Assembly: GCA_020809705.1 (NCBI GenBank)
Contig: CP085825.1
Coordinates: 4,278,001-4,342,000, forward strand
DNA length: 64,000 bases
Direction of reading: 5' to 3'
Source: Calonectria ilicicola
Lineage: Eukaryota > Ascomycota > Sordariomycetes > Hypocreales > Nectriaceae
Position 1 is the first letter of the stretch; every line of letters begins with the position of its first letter. Shown here piece by piece: positions 12,759-24,358 of the stretch. The position numbers and the translations under genes are program-made. Under the pieces are notes generated by a model that worked only from the letters and a program-made list of their open reading frames with translations, searched no databases and had not been told where the DNA came from.

Positions 12759-13131
12759 GATAAAAAAAAAACCGGGTTGATAACAAGATCTTTAGAGAAA
12801 GAGAACGGGCTCAAACGGCTCAACTCGCTCTGCTAAGACGAGGAGTGCTCGTCGCCAGCATATAAAGGATTTTTCGTTAAATGACGAAGTTGAGAATAGA
12901 CGTATACGAATGGAGGAAACAGCAATTGTGTAGTGAAGAGGCCGCGATGGGCTACTCTGGACATCAGCGAGGCCAATCACTACAGGAACAGATATTGCGA
13001 CATACAACTGAATCCAATAGCACTGATAGATTTTGATAGAAACAATAGATTGGCATCCACTATTACTGGTTTGGATGCTGACAGGGTTGATCCAGGTTGG
13101 ACAGATTTTTGTTGAATGATGGTTGGTAGTG

Positions 13132-13139
13132 GTATATAG
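13132..13139 (-). promoter_or_regulatory. possible TATA element for ZF2
   Basis: A TATATA-type sequence read on the minus strand, about 375 bases upstream of the ZF2 ATG. It is followed by an A/C-rich and CT-rich stretch typical of fungal leaders. Position and sequence only. Confidence 0.35.
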
Positions 13140-16092
13140 ATATGAGAAGCTAGAGAGGTGGCGATGTGGAGGTTTGGCGGCAGTGGTGGTATCGCCTGCG
13201 TTGTTGGCTTGAACGCGCGGCGGGACACTGCAGAAGGAAAATAAAAGGCAGATGAACCAGTTCGAAAGCCAATGCTAGAAGTGGCGAAGAAGGCACCGTC
13301 AATACGGCAAACTGGCGACGTTGGCGGATTGAGAATGAAGAAGTAGGAAGGGGAGTGGAGGATAGAAATTGAATCAGGCAGAAAGACGAGGATGACAGGA
13401 GGTGGGGATGTAGGGAAGAAGGGGGGAGAGGTTGAAAGACTTGCACTTGGGCAAGACGCCTTGAAGAGCCTCAAGTTGCAGCTTGAGTTCCCTGTCAGGG
13501 TGAGGGTCGCGGTGCTCTTGAGCGGACGCGGGTAGAAGGGGGCTCTGAAGGAGGGTGGGGAGGTTGAAACGGCGCTGTGGAGACCTTTTGCCTTATGGCG
13601 GCCGAGTCTTGGGCCTCGTTGAGGTGGTTCGCAAAAAAACAAAAAAGAGTAGCGGGAAATCAAGGGCGCGGCGGCGCTGGGACTGTTACGGTGGTTGCAG
13701 TGATCGCAGTGACAGGGCCGCACTCAGCACTCAGCACAAGTAAGCTCAAGCAAGCAACGGCAAGACGGACGCATGGAACACGCCACGTCGCGGGAAACGG
13801 AGGCACGGGTTGCGATGGCAGTGCAGCGGTGCGGTGCAGCGCCGTGCAGTTGCAAAGGGCGCAACGCGAATGGGGAGCAGAGGCAGGGGAATGCAAGTCG
13901 ACTATGACGGAATTCCCAACGACGTAGTCGTGTCGTACATGACATTTAGCTTGACCTTCGGCTCCCCAGTGTTGTCCCCGTTCGGCCCCGGTCCGCCTCA
14001 CTTTCGTCCTCCTTCCCTCTCGTGGTCCAATCACAGGCCAAGGCCCTCCACCCTTGGTGCGAGGCAGCCACAAGGCAGCAGCGAGGCAGCCAAATTATAA
14101 GTTGCCTTCATGTCCTAAAAATGCGAACCACCACGCAACCTTGGGCATCGACCGAATTACAACGTGACGGATGCATGTGTGCGTGCGCCCCCCTGCTATC
14201 TCTTTTCTAGTCTCTCGTTTCCCGTCGCCTTCGCCACTCACGAGCGCCAGTGTGTGCACAAATGTGCAGCTGCATACAGAAGCACTTTCAATGCATCAGT
14301 GGCTTCTATGCTTTGCTACCTGAACCGCCTCCGCCACCTTCGACACTTGCTTGGTGGATGACATGATTTCCTCCATTCCATCAATTGCAAACGCATCCGC
14401 TACCACCTTTGCATCTCACCGCCATCCCATTCACACGCAATTGCATCTCTCGGCGAAACAATGCCCACTTTTATTTCCTTAGACATCGATCCCGTCCAAC
14501 CCACCTCGTCGAGGCTTGGCCTCGACGTGTGACTTGACGCCCGCAGCATGTTGGGTGGTGATTTGATTCGGGGCTGTGCCCACGCACTTTTGCAGTCGTA
14601 TGTTAATTCACTATTGCTGGTGCAAAAAAAAAAAAAAAGCAATACTGCTCTCTTGTGTCCTCTAGTGTGGATTGCTACCCTACCTTGATGGCTCATCAAT
14701 CAGCCCCTTGTTTCTCTTGTCCATTGTTACGTAGTCTACGATCAAGGATCAAACATCAGACACTTCCCCGCTCTGGATGCGCCTGTTTTGCTTTTCTTCC
14801 TGGACAAATCATATCCCCAGACAGTATTCGGGACAAAGTACCGGACCAAGGTTCCGCGTACCTGTTTGATGTCAATAGTTAGTCGTTCGTTTAAGCTGAC
14901 TGCACTCCACAAGCGGGACGGCGATCCAGCTTCTGGAGTGTGGACCCGACAAAGTTTCGGTGCGAACGCTACCGTCTAGGCATTTGACCTTGTTTGAGCG
15001 CAGATTTTCTAGAGCGTTTTACTTGCAATCACTCAGAGGAATCCAAGCACCGCTTTCCTCGGGGCCCTTCCGGTGAAGGGCCTGGTTAATGCCGCGTTGG
15101 ATCCAGACGCGGGGCGGGAGCTTATCGATCGTGTTCGCTTCCTCCGGCTTACGCTCTGATGGTCCAAGCACCAGCCTTTCTTTTCTCCAGTTATCTCGTT
15201 GTCTTTGATTTGCTTTTGTGAGTCGCACCTTTGAAAGCCTGATGTGGTCAGTGACATGGACGAATGTGGACGGCCGCATGATGCGTGGCCAGCTACTCTG
15301 TGTCCTACCGCCGGATGGCCCGCATTATTCCTCTTGGAGACCACTGCTACATACAGATGCTATTGATGCATCTCCGAACTGCCGCTTCCCTCGATTGCTT
15401 TTGACTCGCCACTATTGTCAAGAAATGATTCGAGATCGGCTGGGGAGTGCCATCTTTAACGTAGATTCCAGGATATGCCTTGATGACTTCAGCCTCGACG
15501 GTTGACGAGGCTGTAAACGGAAGTCATCACCCTCGTTACTCTCCAGGCCCCCGTGGTTGTAACGATTGTCCTGGTCTCGTAGATATGATCGATCTGTAAC
15601 CATCCCTTGACTGATCAGCGGTACGCCTCAATCTGATCTGCCATTGCGGATCGAGACGCTCTTACATGTTGTGTCACTTCCAGGGGACCCCTCCCCATCG
15701 AGCCTTGCTCATCTACCAACACCACAACACACATGCCCCAAACAGGCCGCAAACCATACCTCTGCCAGTGAAGCTCGAGGCTGGTCCTAGGCCTGGACTC
15801 GTGGGTCCCCACCACGCCAAATACATCCAACGCCATCCCTCGAACAGCGTTGTGTCACGACGAAACACCAAATCCTGTCACTTACGTCGCTCACAGCACG
15901 TTCCCCCTTCGGCTATCTACCTTTGCTACCTGCAAATGACTCCTTTGAGCAAGACTTGGGGGCTAGATGGATGCAGATGAAGCCTAGCGGCGCAGAACAA
16001 TCGGATCTGGACCCTGGAGGCCGTCGCGTTTGCGTTTGCTGCCGGTACCAGATTTGGGACTTTGCTGTCCAAGGTAGCGATTGTGTACGTAG

Positions 16093-16127
16093 GCATGGGC
16101 ATGGACATGGGCATGGGCATGAGCATG
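16093..16127. repeat. CATGGG hexamer repeat
   Basis: About six imperfect copies of CATGGG/CATGGA/CATGAG in a row. Intergenic, about 110 bases upstream of the TATA box of the next gene. Confidence 0.8.
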
Positions 16128-16237
16128 TCTTGGTGAGTCCCTCCATTTGAAGCTTTCATTTGCTACAAGGATGACGTCTTGTTTTCTCGTTTGCTCTCTT
16201 GTTGTCTCTTTTCCAGCATTCGTTTGCATGAATCATC

Positions 16238-16245
16238 TATAAAAG
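16238..16245 (+). promoter_or_regulatory. TATA box of the 64-residue Cys-rich protein gene
   Basis: A perfect TATAAAAG, 337 bases upstream of the ATG at 16575. Transcription would be expected to start roughly 25-35 bases downstream, giving a CT- and A-rich leader. Confidence 0.55.
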
Positions 16246-16383
16246 GGGAGGCAGATCCCGCTGTGTCCTGGTTGATCGGATCGATTCAATCACTGCGATC
16301 CAAAGAACCGTTCGTATCTTGTGTGCTTGACACACTGACACTGTCTCCTCCCAAACATCTGTTCACTATCGTTGCACCCACAG

Positions 16384-16438
16384 GTACAGTCAATCGGCGC
16401 TCCTCCTCATATACATATACTAACCAGGACTTCTCCAG
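16384..16438 (+). other. possible 5' UTR intron
   Basis: GTACAG donor, an ACTAACC branch-like site 12 bases before the end, and a TTCTCCAG acceptor. The 55-nt length matches other introns here. It would lie in the leader between the TATA box and the ATG at 16575. Inferred from signals only. Confidence 0.5.
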
Positions 16439-16574
16439 CCTGCACCAGAAAGAAGCAACCAGCTCAGTATTTAGACACCAATATCTCTTTCCGTTACAAA
16501 GAAAGAAAACAACACCATCCCATTTACACACCTAAACCCTTTTTTTCCCCTTCTTCCTCCTCCTTCATTTAAAA

Positions 16575-16769
16575 ATGTGTGACTGGGAAGAATATCTCTT
16601 TCAGTGCAACCACTCTGTGCTAAGGCTAAAGTCCTACTGCCACTTTGCCCGCAATGACCCCAACCACCAATGCTTTGGGGTCAAGGTGCTGCGGAATTCG
16701 TGGGAGCAAAAGGTCGAATGCGATGATTGTATACAGGCCCAAATGGGGCAAGCAGGCAAAGGCGCATAG
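16575..16769 (+). CDS. 64-residue Cys/His-rich protein, function unknown
   Basis: Single-exon ORF starting MCDWEEYLFQCNHSVLRLKS. It has six Cys (2, 11, 22, 33, 49, 52) and His at 13, 23 and 31. A C-x-H pair (11/13), a C-H pair (22/23) and a terminal C-x2-C (49/52) suggest one or two metal-binding sites or disulfides. There is no signal peptide or membrane segment, so it is probably cytosolic or nuclear. I have seen similar short proteins beginning MCDW or MCDY in filamentous ascomycetes, where they have no assigned function, but this is recall and not a search. A TATA box, a CT-rich leader and a plausible leader intron upstream support a real transcribed gene. Neighbours do not suggest a role. 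Confidence 0.75.
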   Translation: MCDWEEYLFQCNHSVLRLKSYCHFARNDPNHQCFGVKVLRNSWEQKVECDDCIQAQMGQAGKGA

Positions 16770-17901
16770 GGCTGTCGTTTGCCCTGGACAGGTCCGCTAG
16801 TGATGGAGAGTGGCAGCCAAACGCGCAGGGAACGCAGTCAAGGCTGGGTTGGTGGCGGCATGGTTTTCAAGCCACAGACACAAGGGTCCAGAATCGAATA
16901 TGGGTCCCCTCTTTCTTTTTTTCTTCTACTAGTATTAGCTAGATGTCTTGATGGGTGGCTGTTTTCTTCTCCAGGTCGGGCTCGGGATATGGTGGTCGTT
17001 TGTGTGTTTTGCGGACATCCTCAGATTGGCATAATTTTCGTTTTCAGACCGTCACAAATACATTAATTGGATTTTATCCATGAAAAAAAAAAAAGCCCTT
17101 GATTCCTTCTGTCTCCTGCGTGATGATGATAAGTTTGTACTGTTGATATCCTACCCGTCACACATGCCTTCACTCGCGTACACAAGGATATAGGGGATAA
17201 AGTCTAAACGATCCTGGTGGCCCCGATGGATTCTGAGATTGGAATCGATTGCCCACATCCGGGAAACAGCGCTGTAACCTCAGAGAAAGCTTTGGCCATG
17301 AGCCATGTGTGCCACCGCACCAATCTGGTTTGCGAGTAACACGGGGCAATGCTGAAGTCTTGGTCTGATGGGGTCACAAGGCTCACTATATGCTGTGCAA
17401 CGATTCATTAGGGTGGGGGGAGCAACGCAATTGGTTCAAGAGAAGAGTTACCGAAGACTCTCTGTGGTCTGCTGCAGCTCTTGGATGCGAGTCTGAACAG
17501 ATCCAGCTTTTGGGGCGATTGGAAGCATCACTGGCGTTGATGCATGAGAGTGGGTGTCTGGTTCAGCTCCATGGTTAGTTCCACGCAGCTGAGATGCGAT
17601 AGCACCCCCCATCTCATCTCGTCAAGACAAACCATCTCAAAAAGGGAGGAAGTCGGAGACCTGTGTTACGATGCGCAACAAGGCGTGGGCCCGGGGGGAC
17701 ATGGGAGTCGCAAGGTAAGATGGCAAAACGCCTCGAGCTCCCTGGAGTGACATGATAACGCAGCTTCACAACAGCGGAGAATACAAGCCTGAATTATCAA
17801 CAGGTAACTCGAAGAGAAGCTGAGAAGGCAAGACCGGGCGGGTTTGCGACGGTGGGCAACGTTTACAATTTGACCTGCTCAGTAGGACACGGTTCGGCTA
17901 G
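16770..17901. other. intergenic, no gene seen
   Basis: 3' flank of the 64-residue protein gene and 3' flank of the convergent heme-protein gene. An A run lies near 17083. Frames in this stretch show no domain. Confidence 0.6.
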
Positions 17902-18534
17902 TCAATCCGTGTTTGTGGCGCCCTCTACGACGCCTACGACGTTGTACCGCTTGGAAAAGAAGGTGACCCAATCATTCAGTACCCCCTTCTCCTTGTCCGT
18001 GAGGTCGTGCCAGTCTGATCGCACGTCCTCGGCCTTGGTGGATGTCATGCCTAGTGCCCTGGAGGCGTCCTTGCCAGCGAAAACTACAGGAGTGCTTGGT
18101 TAGCAATTGGGCTCGGATACGGATAAAAAGGTAGGCAGAGAAAGGGCTAATTACCGTTGTATGAACCTCCTGGCTGGTAGGCCTTGTTTCCTGTCACATC
18201 GTAGACCTTGCCCTGTGAGGAGGGTTGGTAAGTGAACCATGTCCGCGGGGGAGGATGATGGTCACGAAGGTGATGAGGGGGGTGGACTCACCTTGATAGC
18301 GACATAGCACTTTTCACCATCGGCGCCTGTAGGGTATGTCAGTGATATGTCGCTCGAGGTATACAGGGCGGTCTCAAGGTGCCTGGCACCCGATGAGGAT
18401 GCGCCGTGCTATCATGGTGGGGTTGTTGCGAGGGACGCACCGTTGGACTTGGCCAGCTGCTCTGTAGAGATGGGGTCGTCCTTGGGCGGGTTCAACTGAA
18501 CCGGAACCTTGGGCTCGAATTTTCCTCCGGTCAT
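17902..18534 (-). CDS. cytochrome b5-like heme/steroid-binding protein (Dap1/MAPR type)
   Basis: Four exons: 18534-18441, 18326-18292, 18212-18155 and 18083-17902, giving 122 residues. Introns are 114, 79 and 71 nt with GTGCGT, GTGAGT and GTAATT donors, and frame is kept across all three. The protein begins MTGGKFEPKVPVQL and carries the family core: YVAIKGKVYDVTGNKAYQ, then GGSYNVFAGKDASRALG, and near the end LNDWVTFFSKRYNVVG. By family knowledge, members bind heme through Tyr and assist cytochrome P450 enzymes in sterol synthesis. Tyr61, in the SYNVFAG stretch, sits where the family's heme-ligand Tyr lies. Yeast Dap1 and animal PGRMC1 have a membrane anchor. This form has no N-terminal hydrophobic segment and should be soluble. 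It is transcribed away from the Mgr3-like gene, 344 bases between start codons. Confidence 0.88.
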
Positions 18535-18878
18535 GGTGAATGAGGTCTTGCTTGGCGTTGTGTGTGCTGTCGCTGTGTTTTGTTTGGAGGGGGAAGTCAA
18601 AGGGCAGGCGGTTCAAGATTCCGTCATGGCTCACCCGCACCCGCACCCGCACCCCACCAAAAACTAATAAAGCCTCGGCCAGCTTGTAAAATACAGGCGA
18701 CACGATTGGCAGTCAGTGGCCTGTGGCCTGTAGCCTGTACCGTGGCTCGCAGCTCAGACCAGGACCCACAATTCCCCGAAACGGCCCGTGCTCCATCAAC
18801 ACTGAGAGAATGGATGCATCATGAATTATGAATTGGAGCATCATCGCTTTGCGCGCCTCACCCCTCCACCCGCCTGCC
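18535..18878. promoter_or_regulatory. shared divergent promoter region
   Basis: A 344-base spacer between two opposite start codons, which must hold both promoters. It contains a CACCCG tandem repeat at about 18631-18658 and a CCTGTGG/CCTGTAG repeat near 18719-18740. No clear TATA box. Confidence 0.5.
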
Positions 18879-20519
18879 ATGTCGGTATCGGCCGTCGCAT
18901 CGCTGCGGCCCCTCCGCGGCCAATGTCTGCGGCATGCCTCCTCTGGTCTTCTATCTGTCCAGATCCGGTCGCGCTCTGCCTGCATCCACATTCGAGCCGT
19001 GATACCCCTCCGACCCGAAGCTGCGCAGCGACGACTTCAGTCAACCTCGAGCTCCAGCGCCTCCAAGGATGACGCCAGCAAGGATCTTGCGAACAAGCAG
19101 AACCAGCTCCCCAAGAAGCACCAGCCTGCTCAGCAGCCAATCACCTTTCGGAAGTTTGCTGCTCGTGCCCTCGGCGCTGGTCTTCGAAGCCTTATGGTTG
19201 CGATGAGTCCAACTGGTATCAAGACGGCCTTTCGTCAAAGCCCTGGCGCAACCACTCTCGCATTGGCAGTGTATGTTCGCACGCATTTCTTCGTCCCAAT
19301 TGATCACCACTGACCACCCACCAGCCTTGTAGTTATTGCCATCATTGCCGGTTACACCGTTAAGCTCTACTTCACCTATTTTTACCACTCCCAATTCACG
19401 AGATACCCCAAGCCCATCGCCAACTCTCTCCGACGAGCCCTTTACTACACAAACATTGCCCCCGATGCCGAACTAGCCCTAAAATACTACAAGCGTGCCA
19501 TGGACCAATGCGCTGAGTTTGGCCTTGACCCCTTCTCCGATGAGGTTCTTGGCATCCGCATCCAAACCTCATACTGGCTACAGAAGATCGGCAACTACAA
19601 TGGCACCCTTCAGGTTCTCGAAGGAATTTTGGCAGACCTCCAGAAGTGGATTGCTGTTATGGAGCAGTCTGTTCGTGAAGGCAAGATTGACAATGCTGGC
19701 AAGCTCGTGACCCCGGCTTTAGAAAAGCCTTCCGTTCCCGCCGTCAAACAGGAAGAGGAATCCAAGGCGACGGCTGAGACTGATGACGATTTTGTCCCCG
19801 AGAACCTTTGGCACAAGCGGCGGAGAATCCTTGCCAAGGCCATTGGTGTTGCTGCTAAGCTGGGAGAGCTGTACTCGGACGAGCATGTGCTTGACCCTGA
19901 TAACTCTCAAAAACATCTCATCTGGGCTGTTGAGACCACGCTGAAGGAGTTCCGCCGTCGCAAGACCGAGGGTGTCAAAGAAGGCGAGGGTGACTGGCTC
20001 TCCCCCGAGGAGACAGGCAGCACCATGGAGTCTCTTGGACGTGACTACGAGAGCAAATCTCAGTTTCACCTCGCCATCCCACTCTTCTTCCAGGCTCTCC
20101 GTCTCTGCGATTCACCCTGCCACCGCGCCGTCATCATGAACAACCTTGCCGCCACCTTCGCCCAGCACCCCATCTTCACGCCCACGCTTGCCGACCAGCC
20201 CTCCGAGGCCATCCGGGAACTTCACGACCCGGTCATGCCCACCACCCGCAAGGACTGCCTGGAGGCTGCCCTCAACTGGGCCAAGAATGCCTACCAGCAC
20301 GCCAAGGACGTCAAGGGCGATGAGCGCACCCCCGAGTGTGACGAGGCCTGTGCTGTTGCTCTCTGCAACTGGGCTGACGTCGCTGCCATGATGGGAAAAC
20401 CCGAGCTTGCTCGCAAAAAGTACAACCAGTGCATTGAGATGAGCAACAAGCTCGATTTCCCCGAAGGCGTTCAGCAGGCTCGCGCCGGCCTCGAGAAGCT
20501 CAAGGCCATTGCGGTCTAG
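18879..20519 (+). CDS. mitochondrial TPR protein, Mgr3-like
   Basis: Two exons, 18879-19270 and 19325-20519 (54-nt intron, GTATGT donor, CTGAC branch), encoding 528 residues. The start begins MSVSAVASLRPLRGQCLRHA, followed by an Arg/Ser-rich, acid-free stretch that fits a mitochondrial presequence. An earlier in-frame ATG at 18828 would add 17 residues. A single membrane helix (about 125-150, LVVIAIIAGYTVKLYFTYFY) is assembled across the intron. The rest is helical with TPR-like repeats, including YYKRAMDQCAEFGLDP and, near the C terminus, ELARKKYNQC. In yeast, Mgr3 is an inner-membrane TPR protein that helps deliver substrates to the i-AAA protease Yme1. Length (yeast 501) and layout fit. 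The assignment is by architecture and remembered similarity. Confidence 0.78.
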
Positions 20520-20990
20520 CGCGTTGTCGCTAGCATGACTGGGCCCATTGTTGTACCTACTGGGAAACAATTCAATCTTTAAAAGCATGATGTGATATAG
20601 AAAAAACCCCAACTCAGAGGTTCCAAATACATATGTATCTGGCGCTCATTCAACTGGACATGTTTGTCACTTGCTTTCTATATGAACAAGCTGCGTGTAC
20701 TACCAAGATAGATTAAAAGGATGTACGAAAAGAGCTCCGTAGTGTTTTTGAACTCTACTTGATCGAAATTCTAAAGAGAAACCATTCGCCTCCCACAACC
20801 TATAAAAGTGACCATTCATTCCCTATCGCAAGTGACTTGACTAGTTCTGTATAGCAATCAAGGTTCATCATTTGTGAAGCAAATTAATCCCGGATCCCAG
20901 TTCCCAATGCAAACCAACCCGCTTTACGATGCCATACGCCGTGCTCCATCATCCCGTTCCTTTATACCATCGCAGTGCCCATTTCATAAT
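20520..20990. other. convergent 3' intergenic spacer
   Basis: A 471-base spacer between two convergent stop codons, AT-richer than its surroundings. It presumably holds both 3' UTRs. No coding signal. Confidence 0.6.
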
Positions 20991-22678
20991 CTATGACATT
21001 CTCTGTCTCTTTGCGTCCATGCCAGTAGTTGTTGATGCGCCCGAAGTAGAGCTTTCGTTAGCCGGGAGATCTGCCAGTGGCGGCCGCTTCATTGTAGGTG
21101 GACGGTAAGATCCCCTATTGGCGAGCGGGCTGCCAGGACCACCTGGCGCACCTATTCGCCGTGCGTGATCCAGCGAGGGATTCACGACATTTCCTCGAGA
21201 GTTTTGCGAGCTGGAAAAAGAAGGGCGAACAGGTGTAAAACTGCTAGTATTTCCATTGCCATGTCCATTTCCGTGTCCATTTCCATGTGGAGCAGCGGTA
21301 GATTGACTGTTAGCTGGAGCAACGTGCTGACCACTCCTGGACACTGGCTTGGAAGACGAATGGTCAATTCCAGGCGTTTTTCGGATCGAAGGGCTTTCAG
21401 CCTTAGGGTTGAAGGCCTGTTGCGCTTGAGGCACTGATATGCGACCGTTAGTCGAGCCCTGAATGCTTGATTCAGGTAGTTGGTTGACTGCTCGAGCGGA
21501 GAAGAAGCCCACGTTCTCGGGAACCTGTCCAGCTGGAGGGCCAGGGGGTGGACGAGGACCATTGCCTTGATTGGGTGTTGTTGTTCGAGGCGCGGGGCCT
21601 GGTTGTGGACGATTAGGCCCCTGGTGGGGGACATTCGATGGCCCAGGTCGAGGCTGGGGCTGGTTGGGTGTATGGGGCGGACGATGTGAGGGACCTCCAG
21701 AAAAGGATCGGTTTTGGTGTTGAACACTGGGTTGCTGTGCTTGAGGACGGGAACCATTCACAATGTTTCTCTCACTCGGGGCTTGCCCGTTTATGGACGT
21801 AGGAAGCGTAACTTCGTCAGGGTGGTCGTCTTCTGGGACACAGAAGTCGGCCTCATCAAGCTCTACAAACATTCAGCCTCAATTTCATCAAATCCATCTG
21901 AAGATAGCATACCACCAAGAAAGTCCTCAAATGAGTCCGCCACTGCAGGGGGCTCCTTCTTCACCAATGTGGTTGTTGTCGTCATTGTCGTCGGTGCAGG
22001 TACTGGTGGAGGAGGCAGTGTCTTCTCTGCATTCCGCTTGACGTAGTCCGAGTGACGATGCAGATTGTCTTGGTCAAACTTCTTGACTGGCTCGGCCTTA
22101 AGTTTGGTTACTTGCTTGACATAGTCCTTGTCATAGATGCAGTTTCCAAGCACGTTGCCAAAGTTCCTCAGAGCTCGTTTCATAGCGTCGGTGGTGCCCT
22201 CCTTCTTTGCTTTTTCAAAGGCCATAGCCTTCCCCTTTGCGTTCTCAATCGATCCATATCCGATATCTTCGTGGTAGGTCCCGTCGCGGAGGGTCACACG
22301 GACGATGACAGACAGACCAATGCTAACCCGTTGTGTCTGGGGGTTTTCATCGGCGAAATCGACTTGAATGTTTTGAATTGACGATGACCAACCATTAAAA
22401 CCAAATACTTCGTTCGCCAGTGTGATGCATTTTTCAGCAGTCAAATAGTGCACCTTGGTTCCACCTGGACCAGCGCGCGCAGATATATACTCGGGGCCGA
22501 GTTGCTTATCAAGCCTGGAAGATATAGTGGCGATTTCTTTGGCCGTCCATTCAGAGACCCGGGGCTTGGCCTCCTCGAAAGGGTTGGCTACTGCCGTGTG
22601 CTGATCGCCTGGGCTGGGAAGCTGTCAGTGTCATGTAGGGAGTGAATGGCTTGTGCAACACGCAACGTACGCAGGCAT
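20991..22678 (-). CDS. rad52: Rad52/Rad22 recombination protein
   Basis: Three exons: 22678-22671 (only 8 coding bases), 22613-21913 and 21862-20991, giving 526 residues. Introns are 57 nt (GTACGT) and 50 nt (GTATGC). The mature N terminus reads MPAPGDQHTAVANPFEEAKP. The conserved Rad52 DNA-binding and ring-forming domain spans about 28-190, with VHYLTAEKCITLANEVFGFN, then VRVTLRDGTYHEDIGYGS, and AMKRALRNFGNVLGNC. The C-terminal half is Pro/Gln/Ser-rich and poorly conserved, as in other fungi. It includes DFLGELDEADFCVPEDD at the second splice junction and a Gly/His/Asn repeat. By family knowledge it anneals single strands and loads Rad51 during homologous repair in the nucleus. ACGCGT and CACGTGAC sites lie 155 and 205 bases upstream. 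Confidence 0.95.
21251..21290 (-). repeat. in-frame repeat encoding Gly-His-Gly-Asn units in Rad52
   Basis: A degenerate 12-base repeat (CCATTTCCATGT-like on the plus strand) that encodes alternating His/Gly/Asn/Gly on the minus strand in the variable C-terminal part of Rad52. Likely prone to length change. Confidence 0.8.
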
Positions 22679-22832
22679 GATGGAAGCAAGTAGTTCACAC
22701 GCTATATCGTCATTTAAATAGAGATCCGATGCGAAAATGAGTTCTTTCGATGGGACGCTTCGCTGGCTGGCCAGCGGCAATGACGACGTTGCTCTGGCGA
22801 AGTGCACTGAATTGGGGGGTTGTTAGGATGGG

Positions 22833-22838
22833 ACGCGT
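22833..22838. promoter_or_regulatory. ACGCGT (MCB-type) site upstream of rad52
   Basis: A palindromic ACGCGT 155 bases before the rad52 start codon. In yeasts this is the MBF (Mbp1-Swi6) site that drives G1/S expression of replication and repair genes. Its role here is inferred. Confidence 0.5.
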
Positions 22839-22882
22839 TCACGGAAGGCGATCTCGCGTTCTGCCTAACATGACGGGAGAAC

Positions 22883-22890
22883 ACGTGACT
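22883..22890. promoter_or_regulatory. CACGTG E-box upstream of rad52
   Basis: CACGTGAC about 205 bases before the rad52 ATG. It matches the core recognised by bHLH factors such as Cbf1. Sequence match only. Confidence 0.4.
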
Positions 22891-24358
22891 AGCACTTTGC
22901 TTTCAAATCGGGGTCCACAATTCGTTCATAGCGGGTCCAACGGGAGGCTCCGCCCTCGCCCCACTACATGTGAGCGATTGCCTAGGCTAGGACGGAGCTC
23001 TGTTTCGAGCTGTTAAACTTTGGTTGACAAACCGCTCAGGCTTTACCATGCCACCAAGAATTGGGTGTTGCGCTTGACCTGCAAGCTCCCCAAAGTAGAA
23101 ATAGGAAACAAGGGATCCAAGCTCAGTCGTGGTGTCTACCACGGCCACGAGGACTCTGCGAGATGGTCTGAGCGCGGCAGACTGAGGATGTCAAGGGTTG
23201 GCGTGTAAGGCTTTGATTGATCAGGCATAGGGAATTCGGTGATGTGTACGTACATATGACATGAAACACAGCCACAGTATATGACACAATCACCAAAGGT
23301 CATTGTGAGCTTGGGTCAATTTCTACATGCAGGAAAAAGACCGCCCAATCCTGCGTGAGGCTGGTCTCATCGGGTGTTGGTTGCTTGCCATGAGACACTG
23401 ACTCTGACGAGGCTATTCCGGTAATTTGATGAAGACCGGGGTCTGCGCTTTAATGTAGGGCGAGGCATATTGTTTTCGCATGGTTCAGTGCGATTTCTTC
23501 ATCGTGAGTCTTTGTCTAAAACTGACATTCTCCATTCACCGTAAGAATTACCTCGCTCGGATTTACAATCTAATGTCAATAGTCTGTGATGGTTGGTGAT
23601 TGAGCTTCCCATTATTTTTCACAAAAGATTCGATCGATGCAACAGTGTTACACAACGTAATCGCAAGCCAGGCTCGTGCTCCTCTCCAGAGGCGAGGCAG
23701 AAAGAAGCACGGGCACTAAGCCTGATCAATCCCTGGGTCCTTAGTCGCTCCTCTTCTACCCCCCTTGCCTAACGGAGATGAAGGAAGGGCGGAGTCCACC
23801 TGGATACTGCTTTAGTATCTGGTTGGGGGCAGATAGCTTGCCTGCATGCCATGGGCCAAATCTAGCTATAGTAAGCTAGAGGAGAGGTTGTTGGGTTTGT
23901 TAAGGGTTTACATGGTACTGTTTTTAATCGCACACGAAGTTGTACACGGGAGTCACATTGTTGAGGGGAATCTCAGAAACAGTAAAAAATGCCGTCCGAA
24001 CCACGTAATGATTGAAATCATTCTCCCACGTCAAAGACCAAAGGGATATGACGGGCAAAAAATCGTTCTACATACATGAACCATGTGGTTTGTCCACATC
24101 TCCGAGACGAGAGAAGGAAATACAGATACATTAATAATCCCTGCTACTCACGAGCGCAGAAAAGGGATATCAAGAAATGCAGACAAAAAAAACGCCGCCC
24201 AACCCCAGCCGTGACATGAAATGAGGTGTCTGAGAAAGTCTATGCCAGCCATTGATGCCAAATGAAAGCCGTCACACTGATGCCGTCGTGATATGTGCAA
24301 TGAGGACTCGTCCGAAGCGCCGTTGTTATGCAATTGTTTTCCTCTCGGGAGGGTTGGT

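Larger units (their letters stand above)
12759..16237. other. 3.5-kb gene-free interval upstream of ZF2
   Basis: Intergenic between divergently read ZF2 and the small protein at 16575. The frames present are CT/Pro/Ser-rich and look like leader or promoter shadows. The first 340 bases next to ZF2 are a plausible 5' UTR. A hexamer repeat lies at 16093-16127. No gene supported. Confidence 0.6.
22679..24358. other. intergenic, rad52 promoter and STS1 3' flank
   Basis: A 1.7-kb interval with no supported gene. The 250 bases next to rad52 hold the regulatory sites listed separately. The rest shows no repeats or coding signal. Confidence 0.6.

Noticed and set aside
12980..13723. 247-codon minus-strand frame upstream of ZF2
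   Set aside because: Ser/Pro/Phe-rich and read from CT-rich leader sequence with a TATA-like element inside. More likely leader and promoter.
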